Shown: positions 7,071 to 14,144 of the stretch, piece by piece
Layout of the letters: every line of letters starts with the position of its first letter
How positions within the stretch are numbered: position 1 is the stretch's first letter
Assembly (NCBI GenBank): GCA_021737445.1
Contig: JAIPDY010000055.1
Span: 1 to 15,679, forward strand
Source: Desulfotignum sp.
GTDB taxonomy: Bacteria > Desulfobacterota > Desulfobacteria > Desulfobacterales > Desulfobacteraceae
Length of the DNA stretch: 15,679 nt
Direction of reading: 5' to 3'
The notes under the pieces: generated by a model
What the model was told of the DNA's origin: nothing
Databases searched by the model: none
What the model saw: the letters and a program-made list of their open reading frames with translations, nothing else
Program-made: the position numbers and the translations under genes

Positions 7071-7985
7071 TTATAATTTGTCAGGCCGGTTCACACTGGC
7101 CACGGGACAGGCAGAGCGCAGCACCACCTGCTCCACCGTGGAGCCGAACAGCGCCTCATCCTGGTCCATCTCCCTGGTATGGTGTGCCATGACAATGAGA
7201 TCCCCGCTGACCTCCCTGGCATATTTGAGCAGCTCCACATAAGGAACCCCTTCCCACACAGTGATCTCATAGTTGTCAAACTTGTCCATCTGCGACACAT
7301 AATGCTTGTTTATCATCTCTTTGGCTTCCGCAATACGGGTTTCAATCGATTTTTGCCCCGGCGGAATTCCGGCCTGGGATATCTGGATATCCAGGGCGTG
7401 AAACAGGTGCAGCTTACACCCGATGTGACTGGCCATTTTATAGGCAAACTGAAACGCTGCCAAAGATGCCTTGGAAAAATCGGTGCCGAATATGATCTGG
7501 TTAAAATACCAGAAACAGGTTTCACAGGGCCGGGAGATGATAAGCACCGGGCATTTGGCCCGCTGGGCCACCTTCTGCATGGTGGTGCCGACAATACCCC
7601 GGAACCGTTCGGCAGCTGTGTCATCCTGCCTGGCATGGGCCCCCATGATGATGCAGTCCGCATCAATATTTCTTGCCAGGCGCAAAATTTCCGTGGACGG
7701 GATCCCGGCTTTGGCCGCAAATTCTGGTGTGGTGTGTTTGGCGATCAGATCGGCATAAGTGGTCTGCATCTCTTGTGTGATCCAGTCAACATACTCGGGC
7801 CCCAGTTCCGCTTCCTGGCCAGTGGCATAGGATTTCACCCGCTGGCTGGCACCCCGGGAAGGTTCGCCAAACACATGAAACAAGGTCAGCTGTGCCTCAT
7901 ATTTCTGGGCCAGCTCAAAGGCGATTTTTGCTGCGGCATCACAGGCCGGAGATGCGTTTGTGGCAAAGAGTATTTTTTTAAACAT
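7071..7985 (-). CDS. Universal stress protein, two tandem UspA domains
   Basis: A 304-residue cytoplasmic protein with two UspA folds, about residues 1-150 and 160-304. Domain 1 begins MFKKILFATNAS and ends CPVLIISRP; domain 2 begins NQIIFGTDFSKASLAAFQ and ends CPVASVNRPDKL. The first has MGAHARQDD followed by GIVGTTMQKV and the second MAHHTREMD followed by FGSTVEQVVL, close to the G-x2-G-x9-G-S/T nucleotide-binding pattern, so at least one ATP site is plausible. A CETC pair (C154, C157) sits at the domain junction. The start at 7985 has GAGGAGG with a 6-base spacer, embedded in the last codons of the preceding gene, so the two are coupled. In this run it probably modulates energy or stress signalling with the neighbouring regulators; its exact role is unknown. 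Confidence 0.93.
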   Translation of the reverse strand: MFKKILFATNASPACDAAAKIAFELAQKYEAQLTLFHVFGEPSRGASQRVKSYATGQEAELGPEYVDWITQEMQTTYADLIAKHTTPEFAAKAGIPSTEILRLARNIDADCIIMGAHARQDDTAAERFRGIVGTTMQKVAQRAKCPVLIISRPCETCFWYFNQIIFGTDFSKASLAAFQFAYKMASHIGCKLHLFHALDIQISQAGIPPGQKSIETRIAEAKEMINKHYVSQMDKFDNYEITVWEGVPYVELLKYAREVSGDLIVMAHHTREMDQDEALFGSTVEQVVLRSACPVASVNRPDKL

Positions 7986-7988
7986 AAC

Positions 7989-8525
7989 TTACCTCCTCAG
8001 GGTACATTGTATCGGGTTAAAGCAAAAAGACAGGTCCCAGGCGATCCCCTCCACCAGTTCAAACAATGAATAACAGGTATCATAGGTGAACATCTCCTGG
8101 CCATCCCCAAAAATCACATGTTCCAGCTTTCCAAGGGTCAGCTCATGGGCAGCAAGGGTTTCAATCTGAAAAAATTTCAATGATATCATTTTGTTATCCT
8201 GGACACCCTTTAAGCTGTTATAAATCTCCACCCTGGGGGTGCCGGGGAACCCTTTCATGGCGATGGTCTTGTAAAACACAAGCTGCTGTATTTCCCCGGA
8301 TTTAACCGCTTGAGCATCCCCGGTGTCACCTATTTTCACCAGCGGTTCCAGATAATGGGATAACCGCATCAGATCCGGGTAGTGTTGCACCATTTCAAAA
8401 AAAGAAGCAAGAGAAAATCCCGGTGCCAGGCAAATGGTATTCGACAGCAGCGGCAGGATCTCTTTTGCCGCTTTTTTGTTTTTTGTTAAAACCCGGCCCT
8501 CTGAGGTCAGCGTGACGATATCCAT
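7989..8525 (-). CDS. Conserved-looking hypothetical protein, 178 residues, in the tmc regulatory run
   Basis: Not recognised as a named family. The protein is soluble, starts MDIVTLTSEGRVLTKNK and has no signal peptide, membrane segment or metal motif. Its layout (an N-terminal helix-rich half, then alternating strands such as PRVEIYNSLKGVQDNKMISLKFFQIETL) suggests a small mixed alpha/beta domain. The ATG at 8525 has AAAGGAG 6 bases upstream and directly abuts the stop of the receiver-kinase gene; its own last codons contain the ribosome site of the universal stress protein gene. From memory, a small unknown gene also lies beside the stress-protein gene near tmc in Desulfovibrio, so it may be a dedicated partner of this signalling set; that is inference. 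Confidence 0.8.
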   Translation of the reverse strand: MDIVTLTSEGRVLTKNKKAAKEILPLLSNTICLAPGFSLASFFEMVQHYPDLMRLSHYLEPLVKIGDTGDAQAVKSGEIQQLVFYKTIAMKGFPGTPRVEIYNSLKGVQDNKMISLKFFQIETLAAHELTLGKLEHVIFGDGQEMFTYDTCYSLFELVEGIAWDLSFCFNPIQCTLRR

Positions 8526-9692
8526 TCAATCTCCTTTGGGATTTTTTTTCAATAACGGAATCGTTATCCAGAATTTGGAGCCTTTCCCTTCCCGGGTGGT
8601 AAAACCGATGTCGCCATGATGCTCCTCAACAATTTTCCTGGTGGTCATGAGCCCGAAACCGGTACCCCGGGTCCCCTTGGTGGTGATAAATTCCTTGAAA
8701 ACCGTCTGTTGAACCGTCTGGTTCATGCCCATGCCGTTGTCGTGCACCTGATAGACAACGGCATCATCGGTCTGCTGAACAAAGACATGCACCTGTCTGG
8801 TTTGTTCCGGGTCCTCTGGGATTTCAAAGGCATCCAGTGCATTGGCCGCCAGGTTCATCACACAGGTATGAATCGCTTTTGCATCCATGTTTACCCGGAT
8901 ATCATCGCTGCCCAGAAGGGTTACAGTCAAATCGATGCCTGCCTGCCTTGCCTGGTGATCCAGCAGTGCCTTGATCTCTTTTACCGGATCATCCGGATGA
9001 CAAGGTTTGAACTCCAGTCGGGTGGTCTTGGCATAATTTAACAAATCCAGCGACAGATTGGTGATCTTGTCGATGTTTTTTTTCATCATTTCCCAGCCCT
9101 TGACCAGGTATTCTCTGTTTTCGTTCTCAATACCCTGTTCCAGGATGAATGAAGACCCTTTCAGGCCGCCTGCGATATTTTTAATCACATGGGACATGCC
9201 GGCAATCGTCTGTCCGATGGTGCTTAAGGTTCTTGATTCATCAATGGCCCGGTCCTTTTCTTTTATCAACTGCTCCAGGTCCGCCATATAGCTGCGGATG
9301 CGGGTGTTGATGGAGATGCGGTCCACCGCCTTTTGTACAGCCGTTTCTATTTCTGCGGAATCAATGGGTTTGGTGATGAAATCAGCCGCCTCATATTGCA
9401 GGCTTTTTACAGCCAGATCCATATCCCCGTGACCGGTGATCATGATCACTTCGGTGTCAGGGCTGATCTCCTTGATCTGTTTTAAGAGATCAATGCCGTC
9501 AATGCCCGGCATTTTGATATCGGTGATCACGATGTCAGGGTGGTTTTCTCTGAACAGGTCCCATCCCTGATCTCCGTTTGAAGCAGGCCAGACCTTGAAC
9601 CCGGCATGGGTCAGGGTGATGTCGAGCACATTGCGTATACCCGGCTCGTCATCCACCAGCAAAATGGTATAGTTTTGATTATCAGGCTTCAT
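8526..9692 (-). CDS. Receiver-histidine kinase protein (soluble, receiver first)
   Basis: A 388-residue cytoplasmic protein. Residues 1-120 form a receiver with D14/D15, phospho-acceptor D58 (TDIKMPG), T86 and K108. A coiled linker (about 125-155) leads straight to a kinase core with no PAS domain: presumed phospho-acceptor H168 (GMSHVIKNIAGG), N box NLAANALDAF, HDNGMGM and GTRGTGFGLMTT. As in the 5110-6603 protein, the residue after the histidine is not acidic (Val here). I choose the ATG at 9692; a start at 9725 would add 11 unrelated residues and extend the overlap with the preceding kinase gene. The chosen start overlaps that gene by 11 bases (ATGAAGCCTGA), so translation is likely coupled to the membrane kinase. 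It probably receives phosphate from it or passes signal to the single-domain regulators. Confidence 0.92.
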   Translation of the reverse strand: MKPDNQNYTILLVDDEPGIRNVLDITLTHAGFKVWPASNGDQGWDLFRENHPDIVITDIKMPGIDGIDLLKQIKEISPDTEVIMITGHGDMDLAVKSLQYEAADFITKPIDSAEIETAVQKAVDRISINTRIRSYMADLEQLIKEKDRAIDESRTLSTIGQTIAGMSHVIKNIAGGLKGSSFILEQGIENENREYLVKGWEMMKKNIDKITNLSLDLLNYAKTTRLEFKPCHPDDPVKEIKALLDHQARQAGIDLTVTLLGSDDIRVNMDAKAIHTCVMNLAANALDAFEIPEDPEQTRQVHVFVQQTDDAVVYQVHDNGMGMNQTVQQTVFKEFITTKGTRGTGFGLMTTRKIVEEHHGDIGFTTREGKGSKFWITIPLLKKNPKGD

Positions 9693-11973
9693 GGGATGTC
9701 TGACCTTTCCGGGTGTTGAACACAATCACAAATGTGGCTCCCCCGTCCCTGTTGTTGTAAACACGGATATCTCCTTCAGATTCCTTGATGATGCCATAGG
9801 AGATGGACAGGCCCAGACCGGTGCCCTCCCCCACATTTTTGGTGGTGAAAAACGGCTCAAAAATCTTGCTGATATGGGCCGAGGCAATACCGGTGCCGGT
9901 ATCCCGGATCTTCACCTGGATTGTATCTGCTTTGTGCCGGGTGGAAAGACTGATCCGGCGTAAAAGTTCCCGGTCTTCCCCGGCATTCTTTGCCTTGGCC
10001 ACAATGGCATCTCTGGCATTGATTAGCAGGTTTATGAACACCTGTTCCAGGCGTACCGGATCGGCCTGGATATCAGGCAGGTCTTCTGACAGGTCCCATG
10101 TGACCTCTATTTCCCTGAGTTTGAGCTGCTGGCTGAAAATATCAAAGGCCCGCTTGAGCACCTCATTGATGTTGACCATCTCTTTTTTAAACACGGTTTT
10201 TCTGCCGAACAGCCGCATATGACTGGTGATCCTGGATGCCCGGTCCACATGGGATTCGATCTCCTCAGACAGGGTTTTAAGGATGGACCGGTCGATCAGC
10301 TCGTCTGAATTTATTTTTCTGGCAATAAGCCCGGATGCCGTCTTGTTCACCGAAAGCGGCTGGTTGAGTTCATGTGCCACCCCTGTGGCCATCTCCCCCA
10401 GGGTGGCCATTTTACCGGCCTGGATCAGCTGCTGTTCGGTTTCCACCGACACGGTGATATCCACGGTGGTGACGATCAAAACATTGCGGTTGACAAATTC
10501 CGCCGGCCGAATCCAGATATTCACATAAATATGATCATCATCGTTTTTCACATGCACGCACCGCTCATGAAAGGCGATGTTGATATTGTTTTTTATCTGT
10601 TCATACTCCCGGGATGAGGCAAACAGCATGTCAAATCCCCGGCCTTTAATGGCAGGTCTTTCATACCCGTAAACGCTTTGGGCCGCGTCATTGAGATCCA
10701 GGATGCAAAGATCGTCTCTGTTCAGGATAAACACGGGATTAGGGATGTTCTTGAAAATAGCCTGGTATTTTTTTTCTGAAATACGCACCTCTTCTTCCAG
10801 GCGTTTTCTGCGGGTGATGTCCAGGCTCATCTCCATGGCTGCCACCACCCGGCCGCTTTCATCCTTCAACGGTGCTGTTTTAACAAACCAGTGGGTGGTG
10901 GTGCCGTCTTTGTTAATCCCTGATTCCTCACTGAAATGGGATTTTCCGTCCAGGAATGTTTTTTCCACCGGACAACGGCTGCATTTGGCATCCAGACCTT
11001 TATAGGCTGCATAGCAATAGTCCCCGTATTTGGGATTGAACCGGCGCACAAACTCCTGGTTGAATTCCACCAGTTTATACTCCCGGTTCTGGACGGTGAT
11101 GGTACAGGGCACCTGTTCAAACAGATGGCGGTACATATCTTTTTGCCGGTTCAGTTCCACCTGTTTTTCCTGGATTTTCTGACCCATCTCATTGATGGCC
11201 ACAGACAGCTGCTCAATTTCATCAGCCCAGACCCGGTGAGGCCCTGTTCTGGTGAAATCGCCTTCCGCGATCCGCCGGGTCTTGCCGACCAGTCTGGTGA
11301 TGGGCCGGTTCACCTGAAACAAAATAACCAGCCCGATGGTCACTGCCAGAATTAAAAACAGACCCACCGCACTCCAGGCAGACAATTTTTTGCTGGCTGC
11401 AATGTTTTTCCGGATGGTTTCCAGAGACACGATCACATCCAAAGACCCCAGTTTTGCCACATCCGGCGGATGATAATGGCAGTCTGAGGTGGCACAGGAT
11501 TGTGCATTCACAATCGGGTTGATCAACCCCAGCAGCAGCTCCCCGTCACCGGATTCAAAAATGCGCACCCGGTCTTTGATATCGGTTTTCATTTTCGGCG
11601 GATCCATGCTGTGGCAGGTACTGCATGTCTCATGGCTCTTTTCTCTGACATGGCCCACCTCACCCGGATTATTGGAAAACCGGATCTGCCCCTCACAGTT
11701 GAACACCCGGATCTCTTTGATGTCATTATATTCAGACATGGAGTTGAGGATCTCCTGCATATCCTGGGTGGGATTGTGGAGCATGGCAAACCAGGTCAGT
11801 TTCAATACCGAGTTGCAGAACTTGTCCACCTGGATTACTGCGGTGTCAATGAGCTGTTTCTCCCGGTACTTGCTGCTGTAATGGGTCCAGATGAAAATAG
11901 AGGCAAACAGAACAATCCCCACCGGGATAAACAGCTTAAAGGCAAGCCCTCTGTTGGTTCTTTTTCTTTTCAT
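9682..11973 (-). CDS. Membrane sensor histidine kinase with periplasmic heme c motifs, HAMP and two PAS domains
   Basis: A 763-residue sensor kinase. A membrane segment at about residues 11-29 and another at about 203-222 bracket a periplasmic sensor of about 170 residues carrying two covalent heme c motifs: CSTCH (C117, C120, H121) and CATSDCH (C160, C165, H166, a CX4CH form as in cytochromes c3). Then come HAMP (about 223-275, with PITRLVGKTRRIAEGDF), PAS1 (about 285-390) with the cysteine cluster C320, C331, C334, PAS2 (about 400-512), the HisKA domain with H534 in GVAHELNQPL, and the ATPase domain (INLLINARDAI, DTGTGIA, GEGTGLGLS). It looks fully functional. Lying just after tmcA and a single-domain regulator, it probably senses the redox state of the periplasmic cytochrome pool. 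The start at 11973 has AGAGG nearby and lies 31 bases after the regulator stop. Confidence 0.93.
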   Translation of the reverse strand: MKRKRTNRGLAFKLFIPVGIVLFASIFIWTHYSSKYREKQLIDTAVIQVDKFCNSVLKLTWFAMLHNPTQDMQEILNSMSEYNDIKEIRVFNCEGQIRFSNNPGEVGHVREKSHETCSTCHSMDPPKMKTDIKDRVRIFESGDGELLLGLINPIVNAQSCATSDCHYHPPDVAKLGSLDVIVSLETIRKNIAASKKLSAWSAVGLFLILAVTIGLVILFQVNRPITRLVGKTRRIAEGDFTRTGPHRVWADEIEQLSVAINEMGQKIQEKQVELNRQKDMYRHLFEQVPCTITVQNREYKLVEFNQEFVRRFNPKYGDYCYAAYKGLDAKCSRCPVEKTFLDGKSHFSEESGINKDGTTTHWFVKTAPLKDESGRVVAAMEMSLDITRRKRLEEEVRISEKKYQAIFKNIPNPVFILNRDDLCILDLNDAAQSVYGYERPAIKGRGFDMLFASSREYEQIKNNINIAFHERCVHVKNDDDHIYVNIWIRPAEFVNRNVLIVTTVDITVSVETEQQLIQAGKMATLGEMATGVAHELNQPLSVNKTASGLIARKINSDELIDRSILKTLSEEIESHVDRASRITSHMRLFGRKTVFKKEMVNINEVLKRAFDIFSQQLKLREIEVTWDLSEDLPDIQADPVRLEQVFINLLINARDAIVAKAKNAGEDRELLRRISLSTRHKADTIQVKIRDTGTGIASAHISKIFEPFFTTKNVGEGTGLGLSISYGIIKESEGDIRVYNNRDGGATFVIVFNTRKGQTSHEA

Positions 11974-12004
11974 GCCTTTGCCTCTTTGTCTTAAAAAAAA
12001 CAGA

Positions 12005-12355
12005 TTACCCGCCTAAAATCTCTTTTACCTTTCCCACCACCTCATCAGCATCAAACGGCTTGGCAAAAAAGCCGTGGGCTTTGGGAATGGAATGTTTGCG
12101 GCCGGACAGCCCGGATATGACAATCACCGGTGTTTTAAACCCTTTTTTGGAAATTTTCCTGAAAAACCGGGGGCCCCATTCTTCAGGCATTTCCAGATCC
12201 AGGGTGATCAAATCCGGTTTCTGGTCCAAAAACAGATCCATGGCCTGTTTGCCGTCATCAGCGATACAGGTGTCATACCCGTTGTCCCTGAACAGGACAT
12301 CAAGGTAACGGGTGACGGCCGGATCATCATCCACGATCATAATCTTTTTTGTCAT
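12005..12355 (-). CDS. Single-domain response regulator, DivK/CheY-like
   Basis: A 116-residue receiver-only protein: acidic pocket D9/D10/D11, phospho-acceptor D53 (TLDLEMP), S81 (VIVISG) and K99 (FFAKPFD). No output domain follows; the frame stops shortly after VVGKVKEILGG. The ATG at 12355 is fixed by a strong AAGGAGG five bases upstream and by the receiver beginning at once with KKIMIVDDD; an upstream in-frame ATG at 12529 would overlap tmcA with non-homologous residues. It follows tmcA by 10 bases and precedes the heme kinase by 31, making it the obvious cognate receiver of that kinase. A DivK-type regulator is also recalled beside tmc in Desulfovibrio vulgaris. Confidence 0.93.
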   Translation of the reverse strand: MTKKIMIVDDDPAVTRYLDVLFRDNGYDTCIADDGKQAMDLFLDQKPDLITLDLEMPEEWGPRFFRKISKKGFKTPVIVISGLSGRKHSIPKAHGFFAKPFDADEVVGKVKEILGG

Positions 12356-12360
12356 GGTCC

Positions 12361-12367
12361 CCTCCTT
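12361..12367 (-). promoter_or_regulatory. Ribosome binding site deciding the response-regulator start
   Basis: AAGGAGG on the minus strand with a 5-base spacer to the ATG at 12355. It overlaps the tmcA stop codon (12366-12368), so the regulator is translated right after the cytochrome. Confidence 0.75.
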
Positions 12368-12755
12368 ATTCATTGATATGGCATTCACCACACAGAACCG
12401 GTCCTTTGCCCCTGTCAAAATGGCAGTTTTTGCACAGGTTGTGATAGGCGGCTTCCAGGGGCATTTTGTTGTCAGGCGCAGATGTAAGGCTGTGGCAGTC
12501 GGAACAGTAATAGTCCTCGCTGCTTTCACCGGGCATCAGCTCGCCGTCTTCATATACATGGTGACAGATGCTGCAGTCATCATCCAGGTCCATGATATGG
12601 TCGTCATGGCTGAACACAGCCCCCGGCCTTCTGGGAGATTCAAATGCCCATGAATCAAGCCGTTCCAGATATTGGTCCTCCTGGGCAAAAACAACCATCC
12701 ACCCTGCTGCAGACAACAGTCCAAAGACAACTGCCAATATGGTCCATTTTTTCAT
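12366..12755 (-). CDS. tmcA: TmcA, acidic tetraheme cytochrome c3 (type II)
   Basis: A 129-residue periplasmic class III cytochrome, the electron-entry subunit of the Tmc complex; known homologues accept electrons from type I cytochrome c3 reduced by periplasmic hydrogenases. A signal peptide (MKKW, hydrophobic core, cleavage near VFA-Q at 24-25) precedes four CXXCH sites: C61/C64/H65, C84/C87/H88, C108/C111/H112, C122/C125/H126. The protein contains exactly eight histidines (also H50, H53, H66, H105), just enough for bis-histidine ligation of four hemes. It is acidic, about 23 Asp/Glu against 7 Lys/Arg over the mature part. The start at 12755 (GGGGA upstream, directly after the tmcB stop) is preferred to 12797, which would put extra residues ahead of the signal peptide. 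All four hemes are CX2CH, whereas many type I c3 proteins carry some CX4CH sites. Confidence 0.94.
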   Translation of the reverse strand: MKKWTILAVVFGLLSAAGWMVVFAQEDQYLERLDSWAFESPRRPGAVFSHDDHIMDLDDDCSICHHVYEDGELMPGESSEDYYCSDCHSLTSAPDNKMPLEAAYHNLCKNCHFDRGKGPVLCGECHINE

Positions 12756-12756
12756 T

Positions 12757-14130
12757 TTATTTCCCCGGTGTATAAATTTTTTTTTCCATGGTTTCATAAA
12801 TCAGATCTCCCAGGAATTTAATCTCCATTTCAAGGCCATAATGGTGGATAATATCCTCCAGCCCGCTGTGACAGTTATGGCAGGGGGCGATGAGCACCTC
12901 GGCTCCTGTGGCGGCCAGCTGTTCGGCCTTGTTTTTGTTGTTCACCATGCGCTCGCCTTTATAGGGAGGACCGCAGTTGATCACCCCGCCGCCGGCACCG
13001 CAGCAATAGTTGTGCTCCCGGTTGGGGACCATCTCCACAAAATTCTCACACACCATGTTCACCACTTGTCTGGCCTTGTCATGCAGGCCCCTGCCCCTGG
13101 ACACATTGCAGGGATCATGCAGGGTCACTTTTTTCTTGTATTTTTCCTTGATGGTGATTCTGCCTTCAGTGAGCAGTTCATGATAAAACGCCAGGGCATG
13201 GACCACCTCAAAAGGCGGCATTGCCCAGGAATTCCACCGGTTGCCCATGTCATACACCGATCGTAAGGCATGGCCGCACTCCCCCATGACAACGCGTTTG
13301 ACCCGCAGTTTTGCCGCGGTTTCAAAAAAAGCTCTGGCAATGCGGCCTGAAATTTCATTGTCTCCGGTATACATGGCCATGTTGCTGTTGTCCCATCCCG
13401 GAGTGGAAGGCATGGTCCAGTCCATGCCGGCTGCATGCATCATGGCGGCGGCCTGGTAAATAAGTCCTGCCTGGAATTTGGGTTCAGGTGCAATCACCGA
13501 ATACATGATATCCGCCCCCACTTTGTCCAGAGGAATCTGCAGGTCTTCAAATTCATCTCTGGCATCCTCCTCCTGCCACTGCAGGGTGTCGATCCACTCA
13601 TCATCCTTGACCCACATCTGGTTTAATGTAACGGAGTGGGAATTCACCGTGTCCTGGATATACTGGGGTGTGATTTCAAGCTTGTGGCAGATGCGGCGCA
13701 CCAGCAGCATCATATAGGCGATGTCAATGCCGAATGGGCAGTACATGGCACACCTTTTACACACATTGCACTCCAGGTGGGATATGCGCACCGCCTGCCG
13801 CAAAAAATCTTTGGATACCTCTCCCTTTTTTGCCAGCATCTTCCAGATGGTGTTCTTTACCTTGGCGGCAGGCATGAAATGGGGATCACGGTCATTGGAC
13901 AAAAAGTAGCTGCACGCATCCGCACAAAGGCCGCAGCGCATGCAGGTTTCCACATACGCCTTGAACCTGGGGCCGGTTTCTTTTTCCAGCACCTGGTTGA
14001 TGGTTCGTTTAATCCGGTCACGGGTCAGCCTTTTTAAGCCTGATTCAATGGCAGGATCTGTGGCTTTTGTTTTTTTCAGATCTGTTGTATCTTTTAATTG
14101 TTCTGTCATGGTATTATCCGGTGTCTGCAT
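12757..14130 (-). CDS. tmcB: TmcB, HdrD-like iron-sulfur protein of the Tmc complex
   Basis: A 457-residue protein related to the HdrD/GlpC group. Two ferredoxin-type 4Fe-4S sites lie at C63/C66/C69/C73 (with C73 bound near TmcC or the next cluster) and C121/C124/C127/C131 (CNVCKRCAMYCPFG). The C-terminal CCG domain has the full cysteine set C341, C376/C377, C417, C420 (YCCGAGGG and APCHNCHSG), a pattern that in heterodisulfide reductases binds an unusual 4Fe-4S cluster. The preceding region (about 200-335), where a first CCG domain would be, shows only one cysteine (C285). There is no signal peptide, so the protein is placed on the cytoplasmic side, linking TmcC to a cytoplasmic acceptor or the membrane pool. 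The start at 14130 has AGGAGG 8 bases upstream, overlapping the tmcC stop. Length and order fit TmcB. Confidence 0.93.
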   Translation of the reverse strand: MQTPDNTMTEQLKDTTDLKKTKATDPAIESGLKRLTRDRIKRTINQVLEKETGPRFKAYVETCMRCGLCADACSYFLSNDRDPHFMPAAKVKNTIWKMLAKKGEVSKDFLRQAVRISHLECNVCKRCAMYCPFGIDIAYMMLLVRRICHKLEITPQYIQDTVNSHSVTLNQMWVKDDEWIDTLQWQEEDARDEFEDLQIPLDKVGADIMYSVIAPEPKFQAGLIYQAAAMMHAAGMDWTMPSTPGWDNSNMAMYTGDNEISGRIARAFFETAAKLRVKRVVMGECGHALRSVYDMGNRWNSWAMPPFEVVHALAFYHELLTEGRITIKEKYKKKVTLHDPCNVSRGRGLHDKARQVVNMVCENFVEMVPNREHNYCCGAGGGVINCGPPYKGERMVNNKNKAEQLAATGAEVLIAPCHNCHSGLEDIIHHYGLEMEIKFLGDLIYETMEKKIYTPGK

Positions 14131-14138
14131 TGGTGTCT

Positions 14139-14144
14139 CCTCCT
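14139..14144 (-). promoter_or_regulatory. Ribosome binding site of tmcB within the tmcC stop
   Basis: AGGAGG on the minus strand, 8 bases before the tmcB ATG at 14130. It overlaps the tmcC TAG (14143-14145). It supports the first ATG rather than the second at 14109, and implies coupled translation of tmcC and tmcB. Confidence 0.7.

Noticed and set aside
7179..8069. A 296-residue open frame on the plus strand
   Set aside because: It lies opposite the universal stress protein gene, whose two UspA domains are unmistakable. The antisense product has no coherent motif; it is a shadow frame.
11993..12000. Run of T on the minus strand between the response regulator and the heme kinase, considered as a terminator
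   Set aside because: No stable hairpin precedes it on the minus strand, and the kinase gene begins 20 bases later with its own ribosome site.
12568..13266. A 232-residue plus-strand frame opposite tmcA and tmcB
   Set aside because: It spans the junction of two well-supported minus-strand genes with heme and Fe-S motifs, and shows no domain of its own.
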